A stretch of DNA of 6,583 bases from Chloroflexota bacterium (GTDB taxonomy: Bacteria; Chloroflexota; Dormibacteria; Aeolococcales; Aeolococcaceae): contig VBHE01000152.1 in assembly GCA_005889515.1 (NCBI GenBank), positions 1 through 6,583 of the forward strand, read 5' to 3'. The translations under genes were made by a program, and so were the position numbers. Every line of letters begins with the position of its first letter. The first letter of the stretch is position 1. Positions 1 through 6,056 of this stretch are shown piece after piece. Below the pieces are notes generated by a model, which saw nothing but the letters and a program-made list of their open reading frames with translations, did not search any database and was not told where the DNA came from.

Positions 1-303
1 CTCGAGGCCTTCGGCCGGCCGCTCTTCGCCGAGATGCCCTTCAGCGGCGTCGGATTCGGGCTCGGGTTCTCGGTGGTGGTGGATGCCGTGAAGGGCAGGT
101 CGCTGTGCAGCGACGGCGAGTACGCATGGGGCGGGGCGGCGAGCACCGCCTTCTGGGTCGATCCCGCCGAGCAGATCACCGGGCTCTTCCTCACCCAGCT
201 GCTGCCCTCGAGCACCCACCCCATCCGCTCCCAGTTCCGCACCCTCGTCTACCAGGCGCTCGTCGACCGCCCGCGTCCCGCCGGCGAGCGCGCCGCGCGG
301 TGA
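1..303 (+). CDS. Serine hydrolase, class C beta-lactamase/esterase family, C-terminal part (5' end outside window)
   Basis: Frame 1 is open from the first base and gives 100 residues before a TGA at 301-303. The visible part begins within the catalytic domain. It carries a glycine-rich strand (GVGFGLGFSVVVD), then GEYAWGGAASTAFWVDP, where the WGG tripeptide sits at the position of the KTG box of penicillin-recognising enzymes. It ends with a closing helix (HPIRSQFRTLVYQALVD). In this family, EstB-like esterases and class C-like beta-lactamases, WGG or HTG often replaces KTG, so an esterase or peptidase is at least as likely as a true beta-lactamase. The SxxK and YxN motifs lie outside the window, so catalytic competence cannot be judged. 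The short charged tail after LVD is probably not part of the fold. The stop codon overlaps the start of the downstream methyltransferase, which implies cotranscription. Confidence 0.85.
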   Translation, partial: LEAFGRPLFAEMPFSGVGFGLGFSVVVDAVKGRSLCSDGEYAWGGAASTAFWVDPAEQITGLFLTQLLPSSTHPIRSQFRTLVYQALVDRPRPAGERAAR

Positions 304-1079
304 GCCAGCTCGTCTTCGACGAGGCGCTCTCGCGCCGGATCGAGTCGATGTACGCGAGGCGCGACTTCCAGCGCCGCCGGCGGCTCGTCCACGACGCCCT
401 CGCAGCCGTCCCGGGGGAGCATGTCCTCGACGTCGGCTGCGGGCCCGGGTTCTACGTCGCCGAGCTGCTCGACCGGGTCGGTCCACAGGGCGCGGTGGTC
501 GGCGTCGACAGCAGCGCGCAGATGCTCGGCCTCGCGGTGCGCCGCTGCGAGGGGTACGACAACGTCGCCTTCCACGAGGCGCCGGCGACCTCCCTCCCGG
601 TGGCCGACGCCGGCTTCGACGCCGCCCTGAGCGTGCAGGTGCTCGAGTACGTCGGCGACGTCGACACCGCGCTCGCCGAGATGCGCCGTGCGCTCCGCCC
701 CGGCGGCCGCGCGGTGGTGTGGGACGTGGACTGGTCGACGGTCACCTGGCACTCCGCGGACCCGGCGCGCATGGGTCGGGTGATGAGGGCCTTCGACGCC
801 CACCTCACCCACCCGACGCTGCCGCGCACACTCGCCGCACGGCTGCGGTCGGTCGGGTTCGACGCCGTCACCGCAGAGGGGCACGCCTTCACCGCGACCG
901 AGCTCGATCGCGAGAGCTACGGTCCGGCGCTCCTCCCGATGATCCAGAACTTCGTGACCGGAGGTGGCGGCATCGACGACGCCGAGGCGACGGCGTGGGC
1001 CACAGAGCAGCGCGAGCTCGCAGCGCGCGGCGAGTTCTTCTTCAGCTGCGTGCAGTTCTGCTTCCGGGCGGTGCGCTGA
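300..1079 (+). CDS. Class I SAM-dependent methyltransferase (Methyltransf_11 type)
   Basis: The 259-residue protein has a complete Rossmann methyltransferase core. Motif I is VLDVGCGPGFY at residues 42-52. The acidic end of strand 2, which binds the SAM ribose, is D70 in VVGVDSSAQML. Strand 4 is FDAALSVQVLEYV (about 106-118), and the post-motif LRPGGR at 132-137 leads into strand 5, RAVVWDVDW. The N-terminal helix rich in RRRR and the C-terminal end (GEFFFSCVQFCF) resemble the UbiE/arsenite-methyltransferase-like group of unassigned small-molecule methyltransferases. The substrate cannot be read from sequence. I place the start at GTG 300, although the frame stays open further 5', because this start forms a GTGA overlap with the upstream hydrolase stop and upstream codons only shadow that gene. 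The 3' end overlaps the convergent MarR/GNAT gene by 38 bp. Confidence 0.9.
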   Translation: MSQLVFDEALSRRIESMYARRDFQRRRRLVHDALAAVPGEHVLDVGCGPGFYVAELLDRVGPQGAVVGVDSSAQMLGLAVRRCEGYDNVAFHEAPATSLPVADAGFDAALSVQVLEYVGDVDTALAEMRRALRPGGRAVVWDVDWSTVTWHSADPARMGRVMRAFDAHLTHPTLPRTLAARLRSVGFDAVTAEGHAFTATELDRESYGPALLPMIQNFVTGGGGIDDAEATAWATEQRELAARGEFFFSCVQFCFRAVR

Positions 1080-1914
1080 GCGGCTTCTCGAACCAGTGCT
1101 GCGCGTAGGCCTCGTCGTTGAACGGCGGGACCTCGCTGTAGCCGGCGGACCGGTAGAGGCTGATCGCCTCGGTGAGCGCCGAGTTGGTGTCGAGCCGGAC
1201 CGACCGGGCGCCGTGGCCTGCGGCATGGGCCTCGAGCTCGCCCAGCAACCGGCGGCCGACCCCGAGCCCGCGCGCGGACTCGGCGACCCACATGCGCTTG
1301 ATCTCGGCCCGTCCGGCGCCGCGGAACCGCAGGCTCCCACCGGCCGGAGCCCGGACCTCCTCCTCGGGGACGGAGGCGCTCCGCGCGGGATCGAAGCCGG
1401 TCCCGAACCGGCGGTTCAGATCGGAGAAGTAGGCGTGCCAGCACGACTGCGCCCTCGGGTCGGCGGGATCCACCGCGGCGACCTCGACCATCGCCGCGGT
1501 CATGAGCCGCTCGACGTCGGCCATCGCCCCGACCAGGCGGGTCCGCTGGCTCGGGCTCAGCGGTGCGAGCAGCGAGGCGGCGAGGTCGTCGCTGCGCCGG
1601 TCGAGGACCGCTCGCTCCGCGACCCCGGTCGCGGTCAGACGTGCGGTCCGGATCCGCCGGTCGGACTGGTTGGGGCCGATGGTGACCATCCCCGCCTCCT
1701 CCAGGGAGCGCAACAGCCGGCTGAGGTATCCGGAGTCGAGTCCGAGCCGGGCGCGCAGCGAGCGCAGGTCGCGCCCCTCGGCGCCGATCTCCCACAGCAG
1801 CCGCGCCTCGCCGAGGGGACGGTCCCGGGAGAGGTAGCGGTCGTTCAGCGCCCCCACGCGTTGGGTGACGATCCGGTTGAACCGGCGCACCTGTGCGACC
1901 ATCGCCCGATCCAT
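1042..1914 (-). CDS. MarR-type regulator fused to GNAT N-acetyltransferase
   Basis: The 290-residue protein has two domains. Residues 1-145 are a MarR winged helix: the recognition helix is around DSGYLSRLLRSLEEAG (60-75) and the wing around SDRRIRTARLT (84-94). Residues 155-280 match the GNAT half of the known bifunctional HTH/GNAT family: a conserved linker (RRFGTGFDP), the strand EIKRMWV (204-210), the acetyl-CoA pyrophosphate loop RGLGVGRRLL (215-224), and the terminal NSALTEAISLYRSAGYSEV...HWFEK block. From memory of the family, about 14 residues normally lie between PAG and the strand corresponding to SLRF (near residue 192); here they are absent, so acetyltransferase activity is doubtful while DNA binding looks intact. 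ATG 1914 is supported by a promoter and operator directly at the start. The last 11 residues extend past the usual family end into the convergent methyltransferase. The likely role is an autorepressor; its effector is unknown. Confidence 0.9.
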   Translation of the reverse strand: MDRAMVAQVRRFNRIVTQRVGALNDRYLSRDRPLGEARLLWEIGAEGRDLRSLRARLGLDSGYLSRLLRSLEEAGMVTIGPNQSDRRIRTARLTATGVAERAVLDRRSDDLAASLLAPLSPSQRTRLVGAMADVERLMTAAMVEVAAVDPADPRAQSCWHAYFSDLNRRFGTGFDPARSASVPEEEVRAPAGGSLRFRGAGRAEIKRMWVAESARGLGVGRRLLGELEAHAAGHGARSVRLDTNSALTEAISLYRSAGYSEVPPFNDEAYAQHWFEKPLSAPPGSRTARS

Positions 1915-1936
1915 TCTCTGACCTTAGTCAGAGAAT
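1913..1936 (-). promoter_or_regulatory. Palindromic operator, probable MarR autoregulatory site
   Basis: A perfect inverted repeat has 10-bp arms: ATTCTCTGAC at 1913-1922 and GTCAGAGAAT at 1927-1936, separated by CTTA. It covers the -10 box and the first bases of the MarR/GNAT start codon, so a bound dimer would block RNA polymerase. MarR proteins typically bind palindromes of about this size in their own promoters. The binding protein is inferred from position alone. Confidence 0.8.
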
Positions 1937-1949
1937 CGGCGCACGTCAA
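1921..1949 (-). promoter_or_regulatory. Sigma-70-type promoter giving a leaderless MarR/GNAT mRNA
   Basis: On the minus strand there is a -35 box TTGACG (1944-1949), a 17-bp spacer and a -10 box TAAGGT (1921-1926). Only six bases (CAGAGA) separate the -10 box from the ATG at 1914. Transcription should therefore start at or within a base or two of the ATG, and no Shine-Dalgarno sequence is present. Leaderless messages are common in high-GC Gram-positive and related phyla. Confidence 0.75.
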
Positions 1950-1966
1950 CCCGGGAGGACGCCGAA

Positions 1967-1997
1967 GTGGGGCGGCGAGGTTCCCTCGCCACCCCAC
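1967..1997 (-). terminator. Hairpin terminator behind the secreted-protein gene
   Basis: There are 14-bp arms at 1967-1980 and 1984-1997 around a three-base loop, 11 bp beyond the TAG that ends the secreted-protein gene. The single mismatch is C opposite A in + strand RNA but a G-U pair in minus strand RNA, so the structure suits minus-strand transcription. No U-tract follows, as is usual in GC-rich genomes. It would keep readthrough out of the MarR/GNAT promoter. Confidence 0.65.
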
Positions 1998-2008
1998 GGA
2001 CCGCCTGA

Positions 2009-2947
2009 CTAGCAGGCGAACGCGATCTGGTTGTTGATGCCGTCGAAGGTGTCCTTGGCGAGCCCCTGGGTCGCCTTGTTGTTGGCGTACCAGGTGGTGC
2101 CGCCGACGTTCGACACCGTGTTCTGCCAGTTGAGCAGGGCGGACACGGTCATGCAGGTGTTCCCGCCGAACGCCGCGCTGGTGTTCTCCGACCCGCCGAT
2201 GTCGGTGAGGTGGATGGAGATCGAGCCGATCGGGCCGTCGGGGGTGCTGATCTTGGTGCCGCCGGGGCCCCCGCCGAAGTAGACGTCGAGGGCGGTGGCG
2301 AGCATCTGCGCCTTGAGCATCGCGTTCATCGACGATCCCGACGCGTTCGCGGCCTTGACGACGTTGTATACGTAGCTCGCGGTCTGAGTGCACGTGGCGG
2401 TGGCGCTCAGGTCCTGGAACGGCGCGTACTGACGCAGCCAGGTGCCGGAGGCGCAGACCCCGCTCACCGAGGAGCCGCCGGTGATGATGCCCTGGCCGTT
2501 CTTGTTCTGCCAGAAGCCCATCGTCAGGGCACCGGTATGGGCCGGTCCGCAGACGGTCACGCTCGCCGACGCCGAGCCGGTGGTCCCGGTGGTATCGGTG
2601 ACGAAGGTCGCCGTGTTGTTGTGGGTCACGCAGTCGAAGGCGGGAACCGGGAAGGTGTGCGCGTACATGTAGGTCGCCGCCGGCGAGACCGCCGCGGTGC
2701 CGGTCTCGGACACGGTGCCGAGGGTGGTCGGAGCGCCCGCGTCCACGCTGTCGGTGACGACGACGGAGTCGTCCACGAGGTGGGGCGTGGTCGCCGACCA
2801 GGTGATCGCCGCCGTCGCCGGCGCCGAGGAGTTGTCGCCGTGGGGCGTGCTCGAGCCGCCGCCGAGCGTCTGGTTCCACTGCACCACGGCGCTGTTGACC
2901 TCGGCATCCGCCGCCGGGGCTGCGGTGTAGCTGCAGGTGTAGGGCAT
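2009..2947 (-). pseudogene. Secreted surface protein, C-terminal half of a disrupted gene
   Basis: From the MPYTCSY codons at 2947 to the TAG at 2009 this frame encodes 312 residues in the style of an extracellular protein: rich in Thr, Ser, Gly and Ala, with few charges. The first about 130 residues form Ig-like or DUF11-like beta repeats (for example AAITWSATTPHLVDDSVVVTD and the strand ending in SASASVTVCGP). A globular end domain starts at LTMGFWQNKNGQGII (141-155), continues through SMNAMLKAQMLATALDVYFG (206-225), and ends in NNQIAFAC with a terminal Cys. Similar GFWQNKNGQ or GYWK domains occur at the end of secreted actinobacterial and chloroflexal proteins of unknown role. There is no LPXTG or C-terminal membrane helix. 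No credible start or signal peptide lies upstream in this frame; it is the continuation of the reading frame starting at 3800, cut off by the inverted copy at 2950-3049. The function is not recognised; a surface or matrix protein is an inference. Confidence 0.75.
2611..2710. repeat. 100-bp perfect inverted repeat, native (sense) copy
   Basis: This segment is the exact reverse complement of 2950-3049 (I compared all 100 positions). Here it is read in frame as part of the surface protein, roughly from SETGTAAV to FDCVTHNNTA, so this copy is the original. A 239-bp spacer separates the two copies. Confidence 0.95.
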
Positions 2948-2949
2948 GT

Positions 2950-3049
2950 TCCGAGACCGGCACCGCGGCGGTCTCGCCGGCGGCGACCTACATGTACGCG
3001 CACACCTTCCCGGTTCCCGCCTTCGACTGCGTGACCCACAACAACACGG
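2950..3049. repeat. 100-bp perfect inverted repeat, inserted (antisense) copy
   Basis: This is an exact reverse complement of 2611-2710. Read in the direction of the surface-protein gene it gives antisense codons ending in a TAG (2988-2990), and the frames on its two sides differ. Beyond its right end the similarity continues imperfectly (7 of 8 bases at 3050-3057), which could be the homology that primed a template switch. The left junction shows no clear homology. Confidence 0.95.
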
Positions 3050-3800
3050 TGACCTTCCACGCGCTGTCGACGGCGGCGTTCTGGTCGACGGACACGGTGT
3101 AGTTGAAGACGGCCGAGCCGCCGACCTGCTCGACCCTGGTCCGGTCGACGCTCTTGTGGATGTTCCAACTCCAGGTCCGGGTGAACGCCGGGACCGCCGT
3201 CTTGGAGACGAGGAGATCGACGCCCTGCTGCGGCGGAGGCGGCGACCCCGGGGCGGGGACGCGGAAGGCGTCGAACTTGCAGAGGTGGGTGTCGGCCGCG
3301 CTCTGGGCGCTGGTCGGGCAGAGGGCGAGAATGTAGACGCCGCCGGCATTCGGCGTGTCGTCATACGGCGCCAGCTGGACCACCGGGTCGCCCTGGGGGT
3401 CGGTGCCCATGACGTGAGGGCCGCTGTAGCTGAGCACGTGGCTGCTCACCGTGAACGTCCGGTCGGTGTAGGCGTCGTGCGACGAGCTGAGGTTGCCTGA
3501 CGCTCCGTCGACGAAGCCGCCGTGCTGGGAGCCGGGCGCAACTACGGCGAAGTAGTAGCTGCCGTCCGCCAGGCCGCCGCTGGCAGGTCCGCCGCTGGTG
3601 TACACGTCCCCCTTGGCCGCGTAGTTGTTGCAGTCGATGCCGTTGCCGCCGTCGAGACAGCCGCCCTGGGTGACGTCGAACGTCGTGAACGCAGCGCCGC
3701 TGGTGGCGTGCGCCACCAGGCCCATGTCGAGCTGGGACAGCCCGCCGCAAGCCACCAGGCCGACGACCGTCCCGGCCGCCGCCATCCGTCGGATGTTCAT
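2988..3800 (-). pseudogene. Secreted surface protein, N-terminal half of a disrupted gene
   Basis: The frame starts at ATG 3800 and runs 270 residues, of which about the first 251 are authentic. Residues 1-34 look like a secretion signal: a basic start (MNIRRM), a hydrophobic stretch (AAAGTVVGLVACGGL) and a possible cut after VAHA. Residues 38-182 form a Cys-containing extracellular domain with GGLADGSYYFAVVAPG (75-90), HDAYTDRTFTVS (108-119) and NAGGVYILALC (151-161). A proline-rich linker (APGSPPPPQQG, 183-193) follows, then a beta domain beginning KTAVPAFTRTWSWNIHKSVD (200-219) and stopping at DSAWKVTV. After residue 251 the codons are the antisense copy of a downstream part of the same gene and end at the TAG at 2988. 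The intact protein would have had roughly 600 residues. A run of seven G (3807-3813 in the + coordinates) lies six bases before the ATG and is the only ribosome-binding candidate. Confidence 0.75.
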
Positions 3801-4170
3801 TCGATACCCCCCCACGCGCGCCCGCAGGGCGCCGCGAATCTCTCCGTGCGATCCACCGGCTCTGGGTCCGGCGCCGCCACTCCTGCAACGGGGGGCACGA
3901 GTCGTTCTTGCAGCTTTTGTTGCTTTTGAGGAGATCGGGTACAACGAGCTTCCGAGGCGTTCGCGCGGGGCGACCGGAGGGGTCCGCAGACTGCTCGACC
4001 CGCTGGGTGGGCTGGGCGGCAGGCTAGGGCTCCCCGCCGGCGGTCTCGTGGACCACCGTGGTTCGGGAGGTCCGCGAGGAGACCGGCCTGGAGGTCGTGC
4101 CGGAGTACATCGTCGGGGTCTACTCAGACCCTGGACACGTCCTTCGCAGGCGGCAGCTGTCGATTGAGCA
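3801..4170. other. Intergenic stretch with a Nudix relic and an A/T-richer patch
   Basis: These 370 bases contain no intact gene. From left to right they hold the G-rich leader of the surface-protein gene (3801-3830), unassigned sequence, an A/T-richer patch at 3901-3945 that would be the natural place for the surface-protein promoter, and a + strand Nudix hydrolase remnant at 4030-4140. A minus-strand TTGTAC in the patch could be a -35 box, but no convincing -10 follows at 16-18 bp, so I do not call a promoter. Open frames crossing the stretch lack starts and protein-like composition. Confidence 0.6.
4030..4140 (+). pseudogene. Nudix hydrolase remnant, frameshifted
   Basis: Two reading frames together give a broken Nudix box. 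One frame reads LPAGGLVD (4030-4053). The next frame reads WTTVVREVREETGLEVVPEYIVGVYSDPG (4049-4135). The consensus GX5EX7REUXEEXGU would be met if about five residues with the missing Glu stood between GLVD and WTTVV. The second half, REVREETGL, is perfect. The repeat GTGGAC is shared by the two edges, so a 20-bp deletion between short direct repeats would explain both the missing residues and the frame change. No start, no N-terminal domain and no C-terminal domain are recognisable, and a TAG stands at 4025-4027 in the second frame. Substrate class is unknown. Presumably not expressed. Confidence 0.55.
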
Positions 4171-4347
4171 TCAGCCCCAGTACACGAGCACGAAAACACC
4201 GATCGTGATCACGAGCGCGCCGCTCATCGCGCCGCTGAAGCGCCGGGGAGACGCCTGCGGGAGGCTGGGCTGGCCGACGAGGCTCCAGGTCATGAACAAT
4301 GCGCCGGCGCTTGCGATGGCTATGCCCAGCCCACGCGGAACACTCAC
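4171..4347 (-). CDS. Small two-helix membrane protein, 58 residues
   Basis: A GTG start at 4347 is preceded, eight bases upstream, by AGGGAG, a good Shine-Dalgarno match, and the frame ends with TGA at 4171-4173. The protein has one hydrophobic helix at about residues 6-25 (GLGIAIASAGALFMTWSLVG), a basic polar loop around PQASPRRFSG (30-39) and a second helix at about 40-57 ending VLVYWG. The RR in the loop predicts both ends outside and the loop in the cytoplasm by the positive-inside rule. I do not recognise a family. The hydrophobic pattern, ribosome binding site and position between other minus-strand envelope genes favour a real gene; the small size and lack of a known homologue limit certainty. 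The frame stays open upstream of the GTG, but those codons are not hydrophobic or protein-like. Confidence 0.6.
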   Translation of the reverse strand: MSVPRGLGIAIASAGALFMTWSLVGQPSLPQASPRRFSGAMSGALVITIGVFVLVYWG

Positions 4348-4574
4348 GACGCGATCTCCCTCTGCTACGCGTGAAGGCGATCCTCCGATGCGGTCAGTAT
4401 GCAGCGGGGCGGCGTTGACCTGGAACGGCGCCGCGCCGCGGGGCCGCCGGCTGGAGCGCGTTCAGGATAGATTGGTGTCCCGGTGCATGGTGATCAGTGC
4501 GGCGGTGAGCAGCGTGCGGTGGAACACCGCCTCCACGAGTAGGCCGGCGGTGACACCGCGCGACCTCTCCGGAA
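4348..4574. other. Intergenic region between transpeptidase and small membrane protein
   Basis: These 227 bases hold the two short hairpins at 4516-4559 and the ribosome binding site of the 58-residue protein. A weak minus-strand promoter guess (TTCCAG at 4420-4425, CATACT at 4396-4401, 18 bp apart) is too poor to call. No coding frame here has a supported start. Confidence 0.5.
4516..4559 (-). terminator. Tandem short hairpins behind the L,D-transpeptidase gene
   Basis: Two copies of the arm pair GCGGTG/CACCGC stand 31 bp apart: 4516-4530 with a three-base loop, and 4547-4559 with a single central base. They lie 15-59 bases past the transpeptidase stop. The first reached by the minus-strand polymerase has too short a loop to fold fully, while the second is a good six-pair hairpin. 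There is no U-tract. A termination or mRNA-end role is likely from position only. Confidence 0.35.
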
Positions 4575-5975
4575 TCAGCCGGTCACGATGACCGGTGTGC
4601 CCACCGGGGCCCACGAGTAGAGCCAGGACATCACCGTCAGGGGGATGTGGACGCATCCGTGGCTCGCCCCCAACCCGTTCTCGCTGCCCGGGCCCAGCTC
4701 GGAGTCCGGCTCCCAGGGGGCGTCGTGGATGAAGAAACCGCCCTCGGCGAACTCCATCGCGAAGCTCACCGGGCTGGTCGGGTACCAGAACGGCGAGCCG
4801 GGCGGCCAGGGCGAGTGGAAGACGAACGGCGAGTACCTGGCGAAGATGGCGAAATGTCCGGTCGGAGTGCGCAGCTCCGGGCGGCCGGTCGTCGCCGGGG
4901 TGGCACGCACCGCGCAGCCGTCCTCGTAGAACACCATCTCCTGGGCGGTGAGGTTGAGGGTGACCACGTGTCCGGCGGGCACCTCGTGCCCGCAGCCGTT
5001 GGCGGCGAGGTCGGCGACGACCGCCGGCGCGAGCGCCTGGGTCTGCTGCTGCACCGCCTGGAGCTCGGGCGCGGTCCGGGCGGCGGCGAAGGCAGCGCTG
5101 AGGCCCTGGTACGTCGAGGACGCCGCGGCGCCACCGGGCGTGCCCTCGGCGAACGCCTGCTCCACCGACGGCATCACGGCGTGCAGCTGGGCACCGACCT
5201 GGTCGTTGAGGGTGACCAGGTCCTGGAGCGCGGGCAGCGCCCCCGCGAGCTGGGCGGATGCGGCGCCGGGGTCGCCGAGGCCGGCGACGGCGGCTCCCAG
5301 CCGGTCGGCGAGCGTGGGCACCGGGCCGGGATCGAGGTTGCCGGCCTGGGCGCGGGCCGTCAGCGACCGTGCCTGGGCGAGAAGTCCCTGGGGGTTCGCC
5401 GGCGCAGCGGCGCGCGCGGCGCGCTGCGCCATGACCTGTGCCCGGGCCGCCCCCGTCGCGGTCCAGATCGACCCGGAGAGGCTCTCGAGGCCCGCAGGTG
5501 TCGCCGCGGAGCCGGTGGCGGCGCGCCAGGTGGCGAGCTGCCGGGTGAACGCCGGTGCCAGATCGGGGGCGTTCGCGGCCGCGAAGGCGCTCGACGCCGC
5601 CAGCGCGGCCTGCGCCCGCGATCGTGCCTCGGAGAGGGCCGTGTCCCAGACCCGGGTGGTGCGTGCCCTCAGCCGGGCGATCGCCTCGCTGGGATCCGGA
5701 CCCCCGGGCCAGGGGCGCCACCACCATCCCGCCTGCTGGGCGTCGAGCTGCCGCAGCTCGGCGCGGAGCGGGGCGAGGCGGGAGGGCACGACGCCGTCGT
5801 GCACCTCGCGGTTCCACTGCCGGGTGAGCGCGCCGGCGTCCTGGCGGTACTGGAGGTGGATGGTGAGATCCCGGCCGGTCATGCCGACGAGCGCGGCGAG
5901 CAGCAGCGCCACCGCCAGAGCAGCAGGCTTTCGCTGGCCGCGCCGTGGGGCGGTTCGAATGGCGTATGTATGCAT
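4575..5975 (-). CDS. Membrane-anchored L,D-transpeptidase (YkuD domain)
   Basis: The 466-residue protein has a basic start and one hydrophobic segment at about 18-34 (AALAVALLLAALVGMTG), so it is probably anchored with the rest outside. Residues 35-325 are Ala/Gln/Arg-rich and almost certainly helical, with a Trp-rich patch WWWRPWPGGPDP near 87-98; this region may act as a spacer or wall-binding part and is not a family I recognise. The YkuD catalytic domain spans about 337-466: VVTLNLTAQEMVFYEDG at its start, TTGRPELRTPTGHF, H417 in FFIHDAPW, and the active-site motif SHGCVH (438-443) with catalytic Cys441. Such enzymes make 3-3 cross-links in peptidoglycan or attach proteins to it and resist most penicillins. 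Cys328 and Cys354 could form a disulfide. ATG 5975 is chosen because GGAGG lies seven bases upstream and the hydrophobic segment follows directly; the frame is open further 5', but those codons are not protein-like. Confidence 0.93.
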   Translation of the reverse strand: MHTYAIRTAPRRGQRKPAALAVALLLAALVGMTGRDLTIHLQYRQDAGALTRQWNREVHDGVVPSRLAPLRAELRQLDAQQAGWWWRPWPGGPDPSEAIARLRARTTRVWDTALSEARSRAQAALAASSAFAAANAPDLAPAFTRQLATWRAATGSAATPAGLESLSGSIWTATGAARAQVMAQRAARAAAPANPQGLLAQARSLTARAQAGNLDPGPVPTLADRLGAAVAGLGDPGAASAQLAGALPALQDLVTLNDQVGAQLHAVMPSVEQAFAEGTPGGAAASSTYQGLSAAFAAARTAPELQAVQQQTQALAPAVVADLAANGCGHEVPAGHVVTLNLTAQEMVFYEDGCAVRATPATTGRPELRTPTGHFAIFARYSPFVFHSPWPPGSPFWYPTSPVSFAMEFAEGGFFIHDAPWEPDSELGPGSENGLGASHGCVHIPLTVMSWLYSWAPVGTPVIVTG

Positions 5976-5982
5976 CGCCGGG

Positions 5983-6005
5983 CCTCCGGCTCGCCGAGCC
6001 GGAGG
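5983..6005 (-). promoter_or_regulatory. Perfect hairpin enclosing the transpeptidase Shine-Dalgarno sequence
   Basis: Perfect 10-bp arms at 5983-5992 and 5996-6005 surround a three-base loop. In the minus-strand mRNA the 3' arm ends in GGAGG, the ribosome binding site seven bases before the ATG, and it pairs with CCUCC at the 5' end of the stem. The stem is G+C rich and should be very stable, so translation would need ribosome standby, an RNA chaperone or coupling to open it. Confidence 0.6.
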
Positions 6006-6056
6006 ACCTTTCCCGCCGCCCTCCCTGGCTCGAGTCCGATCTCTCCCAGCCGTGCG

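Noticed and set aside
249..1340. 363-residue minus-strand frame opposite the methyltransferase
   Set aside because: The + strand frame has all SAM-binding motifs; the opposite frame has Arg/Pro/Ala-rich composition and no motif.
2210..3034. 274-residue + strand frame over the surface-protein gene
   Set aside because: Its translation is Arg/Gly-rich shadow sequence, and it runs straight into the inverted copy, which explains its repeated segments.
2611..3049. Invertible phase-variation switch formed by the two 100-bp inverted repeats
   Set aside because: Flipping the 239-bp middle between the repeats would put the present sense codons on the other strand and would not restore the reading frame in either state. 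No recombinase gene is in the window.
2611..3049. Insertion sequence or transposon with terminal inverted repeats
   Set aside because: The repeats and the segment between them are surface-protein coding sequence; there is no transposase frame and no target duplication.
4462..5817. 451-residue minus-strand frame overlapping the transpeptidase
   Set aside because: It is an out-of-frame reading of the transpeptidase gene, rich in Arg, Gly and Pro. Its last about 30 residues look more protein-like but have no supported start.
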